From Alistipes sp. (lineage in GTDB: Bacteria; Bacteroidota; Bacteroidia; Bacteroidales; Rikenellaceae): a DNA stretch of 8,631 nt. The position numbers and the translations under genes were made by a program. Shown here piece after piece: positions 1-5,922 of the stretch (positions within the stretch are counted from its first letter, which is position 1; every line of letters starts with the position of its first letter). Under the pieces are notes generated by a model. The model was not told where the DNA came from, did not search any database, and saw only the letters and a program-made list of their open reading frames with translations. The stretch is taken from contig JAGBTW010000137.1 in NCBI GenBank assembly GCA_017631135.1, positions 1-8,631 of the forward strand, in the 5' to 3' direction.

Positions 1-1
1 A

Positions 2-2005
2 CTTACTCCCGTGGAGGGTACACATCAGTATATGGAGCTCGATGGTCGCAATGTAGTTCTCTACGACTACAACAAGGCTTCAGAGGGTGAGGTGGTATTC
101 ACCACCGACAACCTCATCATGTCGTACAAGAAGTCGCCCGATGGCACAATGGCTTTGTACGAGAAGTGGGAGGGTGAGTCTCCACGTAAGGAGATATATC
201 GCCACTCGTTCACCTCGGACTACTACATCGCTTGCCCTGATGGCTCGACAATAAAGATTGACGACGTGCGCGACATATCGTTCTCGCCCGACAATCGCTT
301 CCTCGCCATGGGCTACAACAACGACATCTTCGTATACGACCTCGTGACAAACGAGATATACAACATCACCTCGGATGGCGAGTGGAACCATATCATCAAC
401 GGCACTACAGACTGGGTATACGAGGAGGAGTATGGCTTTACAAAGGCGTATGCCTTCTCGCCCGATGGTCGCGAGATTGCCTACCTTAAGTTTGATGAGA
501 GCCGCGTTAAGGAGTTTGAGATGATGCGCTTCGATAACACGCTCTACAACAAGGCTTACAGCTTTAAATATCCCAAGGCGGGCGACGATAACTCTATCGT
601 TACGCTCCATGTCTATGACCTCTACACAGGCGAGACTCGCGAGGTGTCGGTGGGCGAGAATACCGACCAGTATATCCCCCGCATCGGCTACACCCCCGCG
701 GGTAACCTCTTCTTCTATCGTGTCAACCGCCTTCAGAACCACTTCGAGGTGGTTATGGTCGAGGCTGATGGCTCCGAGCGCGTTATCTACAACGAGGAGG
801 ATGAGCGCTATGTGGAGCGCCCCAACGAGGCTACCATCACCTTCATCGACGAGGATCGTTTCATCGTGCGCGAGGAGACATCTACAGGTTGGTTCCACCT
901 CTACCTACACTCTATCGCCGAGGGTCGCCTAAACGCTATCACCGAGGGTGAGTGGGAGGTTACACAGCTCGTGGGTCTCTCTGCGGACCACAAGACCGTA
1001 TACTACATGTCTACCGAGCAGTCGCCCCTCGAACGTCACCTCTACTCTGTGAGCATCGACGGCACGAAGAAGCAGTGTCTACTCTCGAAGCCTGGCTACT
1101 GGAGAGTATACCCATCAGCAGATATGAAGTACTTCGCTGCGGAGCACTCGGCAACAGACTGCTATCCCACAGCTGCGGTATATAACGCCAAGGGCAAGGA
1201 GGTGCGCTCGCTCATGCTCGAGCCCAAGAGCGATGCAAAGCCCGCCTACCAGCGTAACTACATGACATTCACCACAGAGCGTGGTGACGAGTTGCAGTAC
1301 TACCTCATCTATCCCGAGAACTTCAACCCCTCTAATGAGTACCCCGTGCTTATCACGCAGTACTCTGGTCCTGGCTCACAGCAGATTGAGAACCGCTACA
1401 CCACCGACTGGGAGGAGACCCTCGCACGCAACGGCTACATCGTGGCATGCTGCGACGCGCGTGGCACAGGCTATCGCGGCGAGGAGTACAAGAAGGTGAC
1501 ATACGCAAACCTTGGTAATGCCGAGGTTCAAGATCAAATATCTTTTGCGCGCCACCTCGCACGTCAGGAGTTCATCGACTCTTCACGCGTCGGCATCTAC
1601 GGCTGGTCGTATGGTGGCTTCATGGCTCTCGGCTGCGCACTCAAGGGTGATGGCATCTTCAAGATAGCTATCGCCGTGGCTCCCGTGACCTCATGGCGCT
1701 ACTACGACTCTATCTATACCGAGATATACAACGGTCTGCCCAGCGAGAACCCCGAGGGCTACGACAATAACTCGCCCATCAACTTCGCTGACCGTCTATC
1801 CGATAAGACTCGCCTTCTTATCATCCATGGCACAGCCGACGACAATGTACACTTCCAGAATGCCATCGAGATGTGTCGCGCACTCAACCGCTCTGCGAAG
1901 CAGTACGACATGATGGTATATCCCGACCAGAACCACTCTATGCGCCCCAATGACATGGTCAACGTGCGTCAGAAGATGGTTGACTATTGCCTCGAACACT
2001 TGTAA
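2..2005 (+). CDS. Dipeptidyl peptidase IV (peptidase family S9B), 5'-truncated
   Basis: Serine exopeptidase that releases N-terminal X-Pro or X-Ala dipeptides; Bacteroidales homologues are usually periplasmic or outer-membrane associated. The frame is open from base 2, so the real start and the expected signal peptide lie upstream; 667 codons are visible and the family is usually about 720-750 residues. The first two thirds (to about 1270) is the beta-propeller, with the DWVYEEE motif at 410-430 whose Glu pair binds the substrate amino terminus. The rest is an alpha/beta-hydrolase domain: oxyanion Tyr in QYSGPGSQ (codon 1361-1363), nucleophile Ser in GWSYGG (1607-1609), Asp in GTADDNVH (1838-1840) and His in DQNHSM (1934-1936). 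All catalytic residues are present, so it should be active. The DWVYEEE and DDN signatures favour DPP IV over other S9 peptidases; substrate range cannot be read exactly. It is followed 7 bases after its stop by palindrome 1. Confidence 0.93.
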   Translation, partial: LTPVEGTHQYMELDGRNVVLYDYNKASEGEVVFTTDNLIMSYKKSPDGTMALYEKWEGESPRKEIYRHSFTSDYYIACPDGSTIKIDDVRDISFSPDNRFLAMGYNNDIFVYDLVTNEIYNITSDGEWNHIINGTTDWVYEEEYGFTKAYAFSPDGREIAYLKFDESRVKEFEMMRFDNTLYNKAYSFKYPKAGDDNSIVTLHVYDLYTGETREVSVGENTDQYIPRIGYTPAGNLFFYRVNRLQNHFEVVMVEADGSERVIYNEEDERYVERPNEATITFIDEDRFIVREETSTGWFHLYLHSIAEGRLNAITEGEWEVTQLVGLSADHKTVYYMSTEQSPLERHLYSVSIDGTKKQCLLSKPGYWRVYPSADMKYFAAEHSATDCYPTAAVYNAKGKEVRSLMLEPKSDAKPAYQRNYMTFTTERGDELQYYLIYPENFNPSNEYPVLITQYSGPGSQQIENRYTTDWEETLARNGYIVACCDARGTGYRGEEYKKVTYANLGNAEVQDQISFARHLARQEFIDSSRVGIYGWSYGGFMALGCALKGDGIFKIAIAVAPVTSWRYYDSIYTEIYNGLPSENPEGYDNNSPINFADRLSDKTRLLIIHGTADDNVHFQNAIEMCRALNRSAKQYDMMVYPDQNHSMRPNDMVNVRQKMVDYCLEHL

Positions 2006-2012
2006 TTTGGTA

Positions 2013-2139
2013 AATTTCTTGTGATAAGGGGTCATCTGCGACCTCTCAATCATTGCCCCGAATGGGACGTACGTCAAGTACTACCCATCCGGGGCAATTT
2101 CATGTCGAGGCCACATCTAACCCCTTCTGACAAGAAATT
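2013..2139 (+). repeat. Palindromic intergenic element, copy 1 (127 bp)
   Basis: A long imperfect inverted repeat just after the peptidase stop codon. Pairing from outside in: AATTTCTTGT (2013-2022) with ACAAGAAATT (2130-2139); a 3x3 loop gat/ctg; AAGGGGT (2026-2032) with ACCCCTT (2120-2126); a looser part with ATCT on both sides (2034-2037, 2115-2118) and CCTC/GAGG (2042-2045, 2107-2110); ATTGCCCCG (2052-2060) with CGGGGCAAT (2090-2098); ATGGG/CCCAT (2062-2066, 2084-2088); GTAC/GTAC (2069-2072, 2078-2081) closing a five-base loop. A second member follows lepA at 4174-4304. There is no T-run after it, so it is not a canonical intrinsic terminator. It could be a MITE/ERIC-like repeat or the coding DNA of a structured 3'-UTR RNA. 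The fold is read directly from the sequence; the role is unknown. Confidence 0.85.
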
Positions 2140-2170
2140 GTGGTCTGTCGCTAATGATGGGGGCTTTTAA

Positions 2171-2206
2171 GGGTTCGAAGGGTTCAAAGGGTTCGAAGGG
2201 TTCTAA
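2171..2206 (+). repeat. Tandem array, 9-bp unit GGGTTCGAA, four copies
   Basis: Four consecutive 9-base units: GGGTTCGAA (2171-2179), GGGTTCAAA (2180-2188), GGGTTCGAA (2189-2197) and GGGTTCTAA (2198-2206). Downstream, two GAACC blocks (2223-2227 and 2233-2237) are complementary to the GGTTC core of the units, so an RNA copy could pair in more than one register. Units differ at only one or two positions, which suggests slippage-type duplication. Function is unknown. No reading frame from either neighbour crosses it. Confidence 0.85.
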
Positions 2207-2231
2207 AAGGAATCCCCCTTTTGAACCTTTT
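2199..2231 (+). terminator. Candidate hairpin terminator between the peptidase and lepA
   Basis: GGTTC (2199-2203), a bulged T, and AAAAGG (2205-2210) pair with CCTTTT (2217-2222) and GAACC (2223-2227) around a six-base loop, giving 11 base pairs followed by TTTT at 2228-2231. The T-run is short, and a second GAACC copy follows, so termination would be moderate at best. It lies between the peptidase and the lepA promoter, where a terminator would make sense. It overlaps the last unit of the 9-bp array and may simply be part of that repeat. Confidence 0.4.
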
Positions 2232-2334
2232 AGAACCTTTTGTTTCGTTCTTCATAAAGCCTCCTCACTCCCTATAAATTAGCGTAATACCGCAAATTGT
2301 TGGCATGAGATTTTATAGTCTCACAAAAAAGATG
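2232..2334 (+). other. Intergenic spacer upstream of the lepA promoter
   Basis: Remainder of the 379-base gap between the peptidase and lepA. It is AT-rich. The only structure I see is the inverted repeat TGAGA/TCTCA (2306-2310 and 2319-2323, eight-base spacer), which covers the place where a -33 element would sit for the lepA promoter and could therefore be an operator; five-base arms are also easily found by chance. No small open reading frame with a convincing start and no tRNA-like fold was seen. Confidence 0.4.
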
Positions 2335-2342
2335 TATATTTG
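2311..2342 (+). promoter_or_regulatory. Bacteroidetes-type promoter for lepA
   Basis: TATATTTG at 2335-2342 matches the Bacteroidetes -7 consensus TAnnTTTG exactly. At the expected 19-base spacing upstream there is only a T-rich stretch (TTTTA, 2311-2315), so the -33 box is weak. Transcription would begin near 2347, giving a leader of about 40 bases before the lepA ATG. The match and its position support it; the start site is inferred. Confidence 0.6.
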
Positions 2343-2384
2343 CAGACTAAATCAATATTATAGAACATTAAGTTGTCGCTACAG

Positions 2385-4175
2385 ATGAAGAACATTCGCA
2401 ACTTTTGCATTATAGCACACATCGACCACGGTAAGAGTACGCTTGCCGACCGTCTATTGGAAAAGACTAACACCTTGAACCAGCGCGAGATGCAGGCGCA
2501 GGTGCTCGACGATATGGACCTCGAGCGCGAGAAGGGTATCACCATCAAGAGCCACGCCATACAGATGGAGTACAACGCCCGCAATGGCGAGAAGTACACG
2601 CTCAACCTTATCGACACCCCAGGACACGTCGACTTCTCATACGAGGTGTCACGCGCAATCGCCTCATGTGAGGGTGCGCTCCTTGTTGTGGATGCCACAC
2701 AGGGCATTCAGGCACAGACAATCTCGAACCTCTACCTCGCACTTGGTCAGGACCTCGAGATTATCCCTGTGCTCAACAAGATTGATTGTGAGTCGGCGAT
2801 GATTGACGAGGTTAAGGATCAGATTATCGACCTCATAGGTTGCAAGGAGGAGGAGATTCTCCTCGCATCGGGTAAGACAGGTCAGGGTGTTGAGGATGTC
2901 CTCGAGGCAATCGTAGAGCGCATACCCGCTCCCGAGGGTGACGAGAATGCACCCCTTCAGGCGCTTATCTTCGACTCGGTGTTTAACCCCTTCCGTGGCG
3001 TTATCGCATACTTCCGTGTCTTCAACGGCACAATACGCAAGGGCGACCACGTCAAGTTCTTCAACACAGGCAGCGAGTACGATGCCGATGAGATTGGTGT
3101 TTTGAATCTCAAAATGCAGGAGCGTGGCGAGATTAAGGCGGGCGACGTAGGTTACATCTGCTCGGGCATTAAGAACTCTACTGATGTCAAGGTGGGTGAT
3201 ACAATCACCTCTGTAGCAAATGCTTGCAGCGAGGCTATTGCGGGCTTCGAGGATGTTAAGCCCATGGTCTTTGCGGGTGTATATCCCGTTGAGGCAGACC
3301 AATATGAGGACCTCCGTGCATCGCTCGAGAAGCTTAAGCTCAACGACGCGTCGCTCACATTCGAGCCCGAGAGCTCTCTTGCCCTCGGCTTCGGCTTTCG
3401 CTGTGGCTTCCTCGGTCTTCTCCACATGGAGATTATCCAGGAGCGCCTCTACCGCGAGTTCGACATGGATGTAATCACCACCGTACCCAACGTGTCGTAC
3501 CACATCACAACAACACAGGGCGAGGAGCTCGAGGTGCACAACCCATCGGGACTCCCCGAGATTACCAAGGTGGCAAAGATTGAGGAGCCCTACATCCTCG
3601 CGCAGATAATCACCAAGGCCGACTTCCTCGGTAATGTGCTCAAGCTCTGCATCGACAAGCGTGGCGTGATGAAGAATCAGACATTCATCACCCAGGATCG
3701 TGTCGAGGTAAACTTCGAGATGCCCCTCTCGGAGATTGTCTTCGACTTCTACGACAAGCTCAAGAGCATATCAAAGGGCTATGCCTCATTTGACTACCAC
3801 CGCACAGGCTACCAGATAAGCAAGCTCGCGAAGCTCGACATCCTCCTCAATGGCGAGGCTGTCGACGCCCTCTCGTCACTCATCTATGCCGACCACGCCT
3901 ACGACTTTGGTCGCAAGATGTGCGAGAAGCTCAAGGAGCTTATACCCCGCCAGCAGTTCGACATCGCCATCCAGGCGGCTATCGGTGCGAAGATTATCGC
4001 CCGCGAGACCGTCAAGGCTGTGCGCAAGGATGTTACCGCAAAGTGTTATGGCGGTGATATTTCTCGTAAGCGCAAGCTCCTCGAGAAGCAGAAGGCTGGT
4101 AAGAAGCGTATGCGACAGATTGGCTCGGTACAGGTGCCTCAATCAGCGTTCCTTGCTGTATTGAAGATGGATTAA
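2385..4175 (+). CDS. lepA: Elongation factor 4 / LepA, ribosome-associated translational GTPase
   Basis: Cytoplasmic GTPase of the EF-G-like family that binds the ribosome; it has been described as a back-translocase and as a factor in 30S biogenesis. At 596 residues it matches the usual 595-600. G motifs: P-loop AHIDHGKST (residues 11-19), DTPGHVDF (77-84, with the GTPase His at 81), NKID (131-134) and the G5 loop ASGKTG (161-166), with Gly where E. coli has Ala. Domain II and the EF-G-like III and V domains follow. The LepA-specific C-terminal domain ends with the hallmark [23 protein letters not shown] and PQSAF motifs, so the protein is complete. I chose ATG 2385 ([17 protein letters not shown]) because family members begin at this point; an in-frame TTG at 2373 would add only four residues. 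There is no Shine-Dalgarno sequence, as is usual for this phylum. Palindrome 2 starts inside its stop codon. Confidence 0.98.
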   Translation: MKNIRNFCIIAHIDHGKSTLADRLLEKTNTLNQREMQAQVLDDMDLEREKGITIKSHAIQMEYNARNGEKYTLNLIDTPGHVDFSYEVSRAIASCEGALLVVDATQGIQAQTISNLYLALGQDLEIIPVLNKIDCESAMIDEVKDQIIDLIGCKEEEILLASGKTGQGVEDVLEAIVERIPAPEGDENAPLQALIFDSVFNPFRGVIAYFRVFNGTIRKGDHVKFFNTGSEYDADEIGVLNLKMQERGEIKAGDVGYICSGIKNSTDVKVGDTITSVANACSEAIAGFEDVKPMVFAGVYPVEADQYEDLRASLEKLKLNDASLTFEPESSLALGFGFRCGFLGLLHMEIIQERLYREFDMDVITTVPNVSYHITTTQGEELEVHNPSGLPEITKVAKIEEPYILAQIITKADFLGNVLKLCIDKRGVMKNQTFITQDRVEVNFEMPLSEIVFDFYDKLKSISKGYASFDYHRTGYQISKLAKLDILLNGEAVDALSSLIYADHAYDFGRKMCEKLKELIPRQQFDIAIQAAIGAKIIARETVKAVRKDVTAKCYGGDISRKRKLLEKQKAGKKRMRQIGSVQVPQSAFLAVLKMD

Positions 4176-4304
4176 ATTTATTGTGATAAGGGGCTATCTA
4201 CTGCCGCTAACGAATTATCTCTGCAATGGGCAGTACGCTTTAGTACAGCCCATCGCCGAGAAATTCGCCGAGCGTTGTATCTAACCCCTTCTAACAATAA
4301 ATTT
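4174..4304 (+). repeat. Palindromic intergenic element, copy 2 (131 bp)
   Basis: Same family as copy 1 at 2013-2139. Pairing: AAATTTATTGT (4174-4184, overlapping the lepA stop codon) with ACAATAAATTT (4294-4304); 3x3 loop gat/cta; AAGGGG (4188-4193) with CCCCTT (4285-4290); ATCT on both sides (4196-4199, 4279-4282); CGCT/AGCG (4205-4208, 4271-4274); CGAATT-a-TCTC (4211-4221) with GAGAAATTCG (4258-4267); ATGGGC/GCCCAT (4226-4231, 4248-4253); GTAC/GTAC (4233-4236, 4243-4246) with a six-base loop. Relative to copy 1, the closing helix has A-T where copy 1 has C-G, and the helix below the apical hairpin has unrelated sequence but is still complementary. There is no T-run after it. The flanking AAATTT is self-complementary, so it could be either part of the helix or a target-site duplication. 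Confidence 0.85.
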
Positions 4305-4333
4305 GGGTGGTGCTGATTAATGAATTTAGTGAT

Positions 4334-4392
4334 TTTAAGGAAATTATAGAATTTCGTGAGGGGGAAAATTACAACTCCCTAAACTCCTTAAA
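4334..4392 (+). other. Inverted repeat framing the start of the second tandem array
   Basis: TTTAAGGA (4334-4341) is the exact reverse complement of TCCTTAAA (4385-4392), and within it AGGGGG (4359-4364) can pair with CTCCCT (4375-4380) allowing one G-U pair. As at the first gap, a 9-bp tandem array therefore has a complementary partner nearby, here upstream instead of downstream. The region is AT-rich, so chance pairing is possible. There is no T-run placed to make it a terminator. Confidence 0.35.
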
Positions 4393-4408
4393 TTCCCTAA
4401 TCTCCCTA
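4373..4408 (+). repeat. Tandem array, 9-bp unit AACTCCCTA, four copies
   Basis: Four consecutive units: AACTCCCTA (4373-4381), AACTCCTTA (4382-4390), AATTCCCTA (4391-4399) and ATCTCCCTA (4400-4408); a fifth stretch at 4409-4417 is too diverged to count. It sits 52 bases upstream of the fucosidase ATG. The unit sequence differs from the array at 2171-2206, but unit length and copy number are the same. A weak -7-like TAACTCTG lies just downstream (4426-4433), so the array would occupy the upstream promoter region if that site is used. The function is unknown. Confidence 0.8.
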
Positions 4409-4459
4409 ATTCTCGAGAAGTTTACTAACTCTGAAAACCAAAAACTAAAACCTATAACT

Positions 4460-5764
4460 ATGAGAAAATTTGTACTAACGCTACTATGTGCGTTGAGCCT
4501 ATCTTCGCTCTCGGCGCAGGGTTATGTGCCCTCGGAGGAGGTGCGTAAGTCGCAGCAGGAGTTTGCCGAGGATCGCTTCGGTATCTTCATTCACTGGGGT
4601 ATATACAGCATGTTCGCGCAAGGCGAGTGGTACATGCAGAATGCACAGGGCATAAACCGTGACGAGTATGCCAAGGCTGCCGATGCTTTCTACCCCCATC
4701 GCTTCAATGCTGCGGAGTGGGTGTCAGCAATAAAGGCGTCGGGTGCGAAATATATATGTTTCACAACGCGTCACCACGACAGTTTCTCGATGTGGGATAC
4801 TGCAGAGTCGGAGTATAATATTGTCGATGCTACGCCCTTCCAGCGCGACGTGCTCAAGGAGTTGGCCGAGGAGTGTCACAAGCAGGGTATAGCCCTCCAC
4901 CTCTACTATTCGCATGCCGACTGGTATCGCGACGACTACCCCCGTGGTCGCACAGGCTGGGGTGTGGCAGGTCGTGACCGCACACAGATTAGCTGGGATA
5001 GCTACTTTAGCTTCATGAACAACCAAATCACCGAGCTCCTCACAAACTATGGCCCTATCCGCGCCATGTGGTTCGATGGTTGGTGGGATCACGACGAGGA
5101 TGCTACGCCCTTCGATTGGCACCTCGACGAGCAGTACGCTCTTGTTCACAAGTTGCAGCCCTCATGCATGGTGGCAAACAACCACCACCAGACACCTTTC
5201 GAGGGTGAGGATATTCAGATTTTCGAGCGCGACCTACCAGGTGAGAACACCCATGGTCTCTCGGGTCAGGACATTAGCCGTCTGCCTCTCGAGACATGCC
5301 AGACGATGAACGGTATGTGGGGCTATAAGGTTGTGGATCAGAACTATAAATCTACCGAGACACTCATTCGCTACCTCGTTAGCACAGCGAGCAAGGGTGC
5401 AAACTTGTTGCTCAACGTAGGCCCACAGCCTAATGGTGCACTCCCCGCTGTGGCTGTCGAGCGAATGCAGGAGATGGGCGAGTGGATGAAGGTAAATGGT
5501 GAGTCTGTATATGGCACTACGGCGGGCGACATCCCACAGCAGGACTGGGGATGCACAACACGCAAGGGTGACCGCCTCTTTGTGCACATCTTCGAGCTCG
5601 ACTACGACATGTTGTACTTGCCCTTGGAGTGCAAAGTAGTGTCGGCAAAGGCCCTCGAGGATGGTAAGCCCATCAGCTTCCAGCGCGTAAAGGGCGGTGT
5701 GCTCTTGGAGGTCGGCAAGGTGCAGGATAAGGCAGACTACGTAGTAGAACTTGAGACTCGATAG
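4460..5764 (+). CDS. Secreted alpha-L-fucosidase, glycoside hydrolase family 29
   Basis: Retaining exo-glycosidase that removes alpha-linked L-fucose from glycans. The 434-residue product starts with a signal peptide (MRKFVLTLLCALSLSSLSA, likely cut before QG at 19/20). The Cys at 10 is not in a lipobox, so a soluble periplasmic protein is expected. GH29 barrel motifs: HWGIYS (H45), RHHDSFSMWDT (H105, H106) and MWFDGWWD, whose Asp206 (codon 5075-5077) is the predicted nucleophile. Then come FERDLPGENTHG (E256, E262), LETCQTMNGMWGYK (E278) and NLLLNVGPQPNG. The acid/base is less conserved in GH29; E256 or E262 are my candidates. A small beta-rich C-terminal domain follows (about 345-434). ATG 4460 is chosen because the signal peptide begins there and an A-rich, Shine-Dalgarno-free leader precedes it; the frame is open back to a GTG at 4307, but that stretch runs through the tandem array. 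The only promoter candidate is a weak TAACTCTG (4426-4433). No SusC/D or other polysaccharide-utilisation genes are adjacent. Exact linkage specificity is unknown. Confidence 0.93.
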   Translation: MRKFVLTLLCALSLSSLSAQGYVPSEEVRKSQQEFAEDRFGIFIHWGIYSMFAQGEWYMQNAQGINRDEYAKAADAFYPHRFNAAEWVSAIKASGAKYICFTTRHHDSFSMWDTAESEYNIVDATPFQRDVLKELAEECHKQGIALHLYYSHADWYRDDYPRGRTGWGVAGRDRTQISWDSYFSFMNNQITELLTNYGPIRAMWFDGWWDHDEDATPFDWHLDEQYALVHKLQPSCMVANNHHQTPFEGEDIQIFERDLPGENTHGLSGQDISRLPLETCQTMNGMWGYKVVDQNYKSTETLIRYLVSTASKGANLLLNVGPQPNGALPAVAVERMQEMGEWMKVNGESVYGTTAGDIPQQDWGCTTRKGDRLFVHIFELDYDMLYLPLECKVVSAKALEDGKPISFQRVKGGVLLEVGKVQDKADYVVELETR

Positions 5765-5794
5765 TCGAATTATTCCTTAAAATTGTTAATAATT

Positions 5795-5829
5795 ATCGCA
5801 ATCTACGGTTGTAGGTTGCGATTTTTTTT
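5795..5829 (+). terminator. Intrinsic terminator of the fucosidase gene
   Basis: ATCGCAATCTAC (5795-5806) pairs with GTAGGTTGCGAT (5811-5822) over 12 base pairs including one G-U pair, around the four-base loop GGTT, and runs straight into eight Ts (5822-5829). It begins 30 bases after the fucosidase stop. This is a textbook rho-independent terminator and the strongest one in the window. Its right arm and T-run lie inside the promoter of secDF. Confidence 0.88.
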
Positions 5830-5838
5830 ATATCTTTG
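5808..5838 (+). promoter_or_regulatory. Bacteroidetes-type promoter for secDF
   Basis: TATCTTTG at 5831-5838 matches the -7 consensus TAnnTTTG exactly. GTTG at 5808-5811 lies 19 bases upstream and fits the -33 box (consensus TTTG). Transcription would begin near 5845, leaving a leader of about 78 bases before the secDF ATG. Short CGCG inverted repeats (5839-5842 and 5850-5853) flank the expected start site. The -33 box sits in the loop and right arm of the terminator at 5795-5829, so the two signals share DNA. Confidence 0.75.
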
Positions 5839-5922
5839 CGCGATTAATGCGCGTATGGACATAAGTGTCAAACGTAAGAGGATTAAAAATTACATAAACA
5901 ACAATAACTAAACTTTTTAACG

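Noticed and set aside
80..898. Long minus-strand open frame opposite the peptidase
   Set aside because: It mirrors the codon pattern of the + strand gene, has no recognisable domain and no promoter. The same holds for the minus-strand frame at 2664-3539 opposite lepA.
2013..2139. Palindromes 1 and 2 as ordinary rho-independent terminators
   Set aside because: They follow stop codons closely, but neither is followed by a T-run (copy 1 ends in ATTGTGG, copy 2 in ATTTGGG), and the arms are far longer and more interrupted than a terminator needs. A role in 3'-end formation is not excluded.
2171..2206. 9-bp arrays as a CRISPR array
   Set aside because: Units are contiguous 9-mers with no unique spacers, and no cas genes are present.
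2373..2384. lepA starting at TTG 2373
   Set aside because: The family begins at MKNIRNF, which is ATG 2385. The extra four residues have no support.
4307..4459. Fucosidase starting at GTG 4307, adding 51 residues
   Set aside because: The extension runs through the tandem array and low-complexity DNA, would bury the signal peptide internally, and ATG 4460 has the expected A-rich leader.
4487..4489. Fucosidase as a lipoprotein with Cys10 as the lipidated residue
   Set aside because: The residues before Cys10 are LTLL, without the small residue a lipobox needs at -1. SLSA/QG at 19/20 fits signal peptidase I.
5768..5794. AATTATT/AATAATT inverted repeat after the fucosidase stop
   Set aside because: Seven AT-only pairs with a 13-base loop, directly before a much stronger terminator; likely chance.
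5847..5864. Five-codon frame ATG CGC GTA TGG ACA TAA in the secDF leader
   Set aside because: Too short to evaluate and almost at the predicted transcription start.
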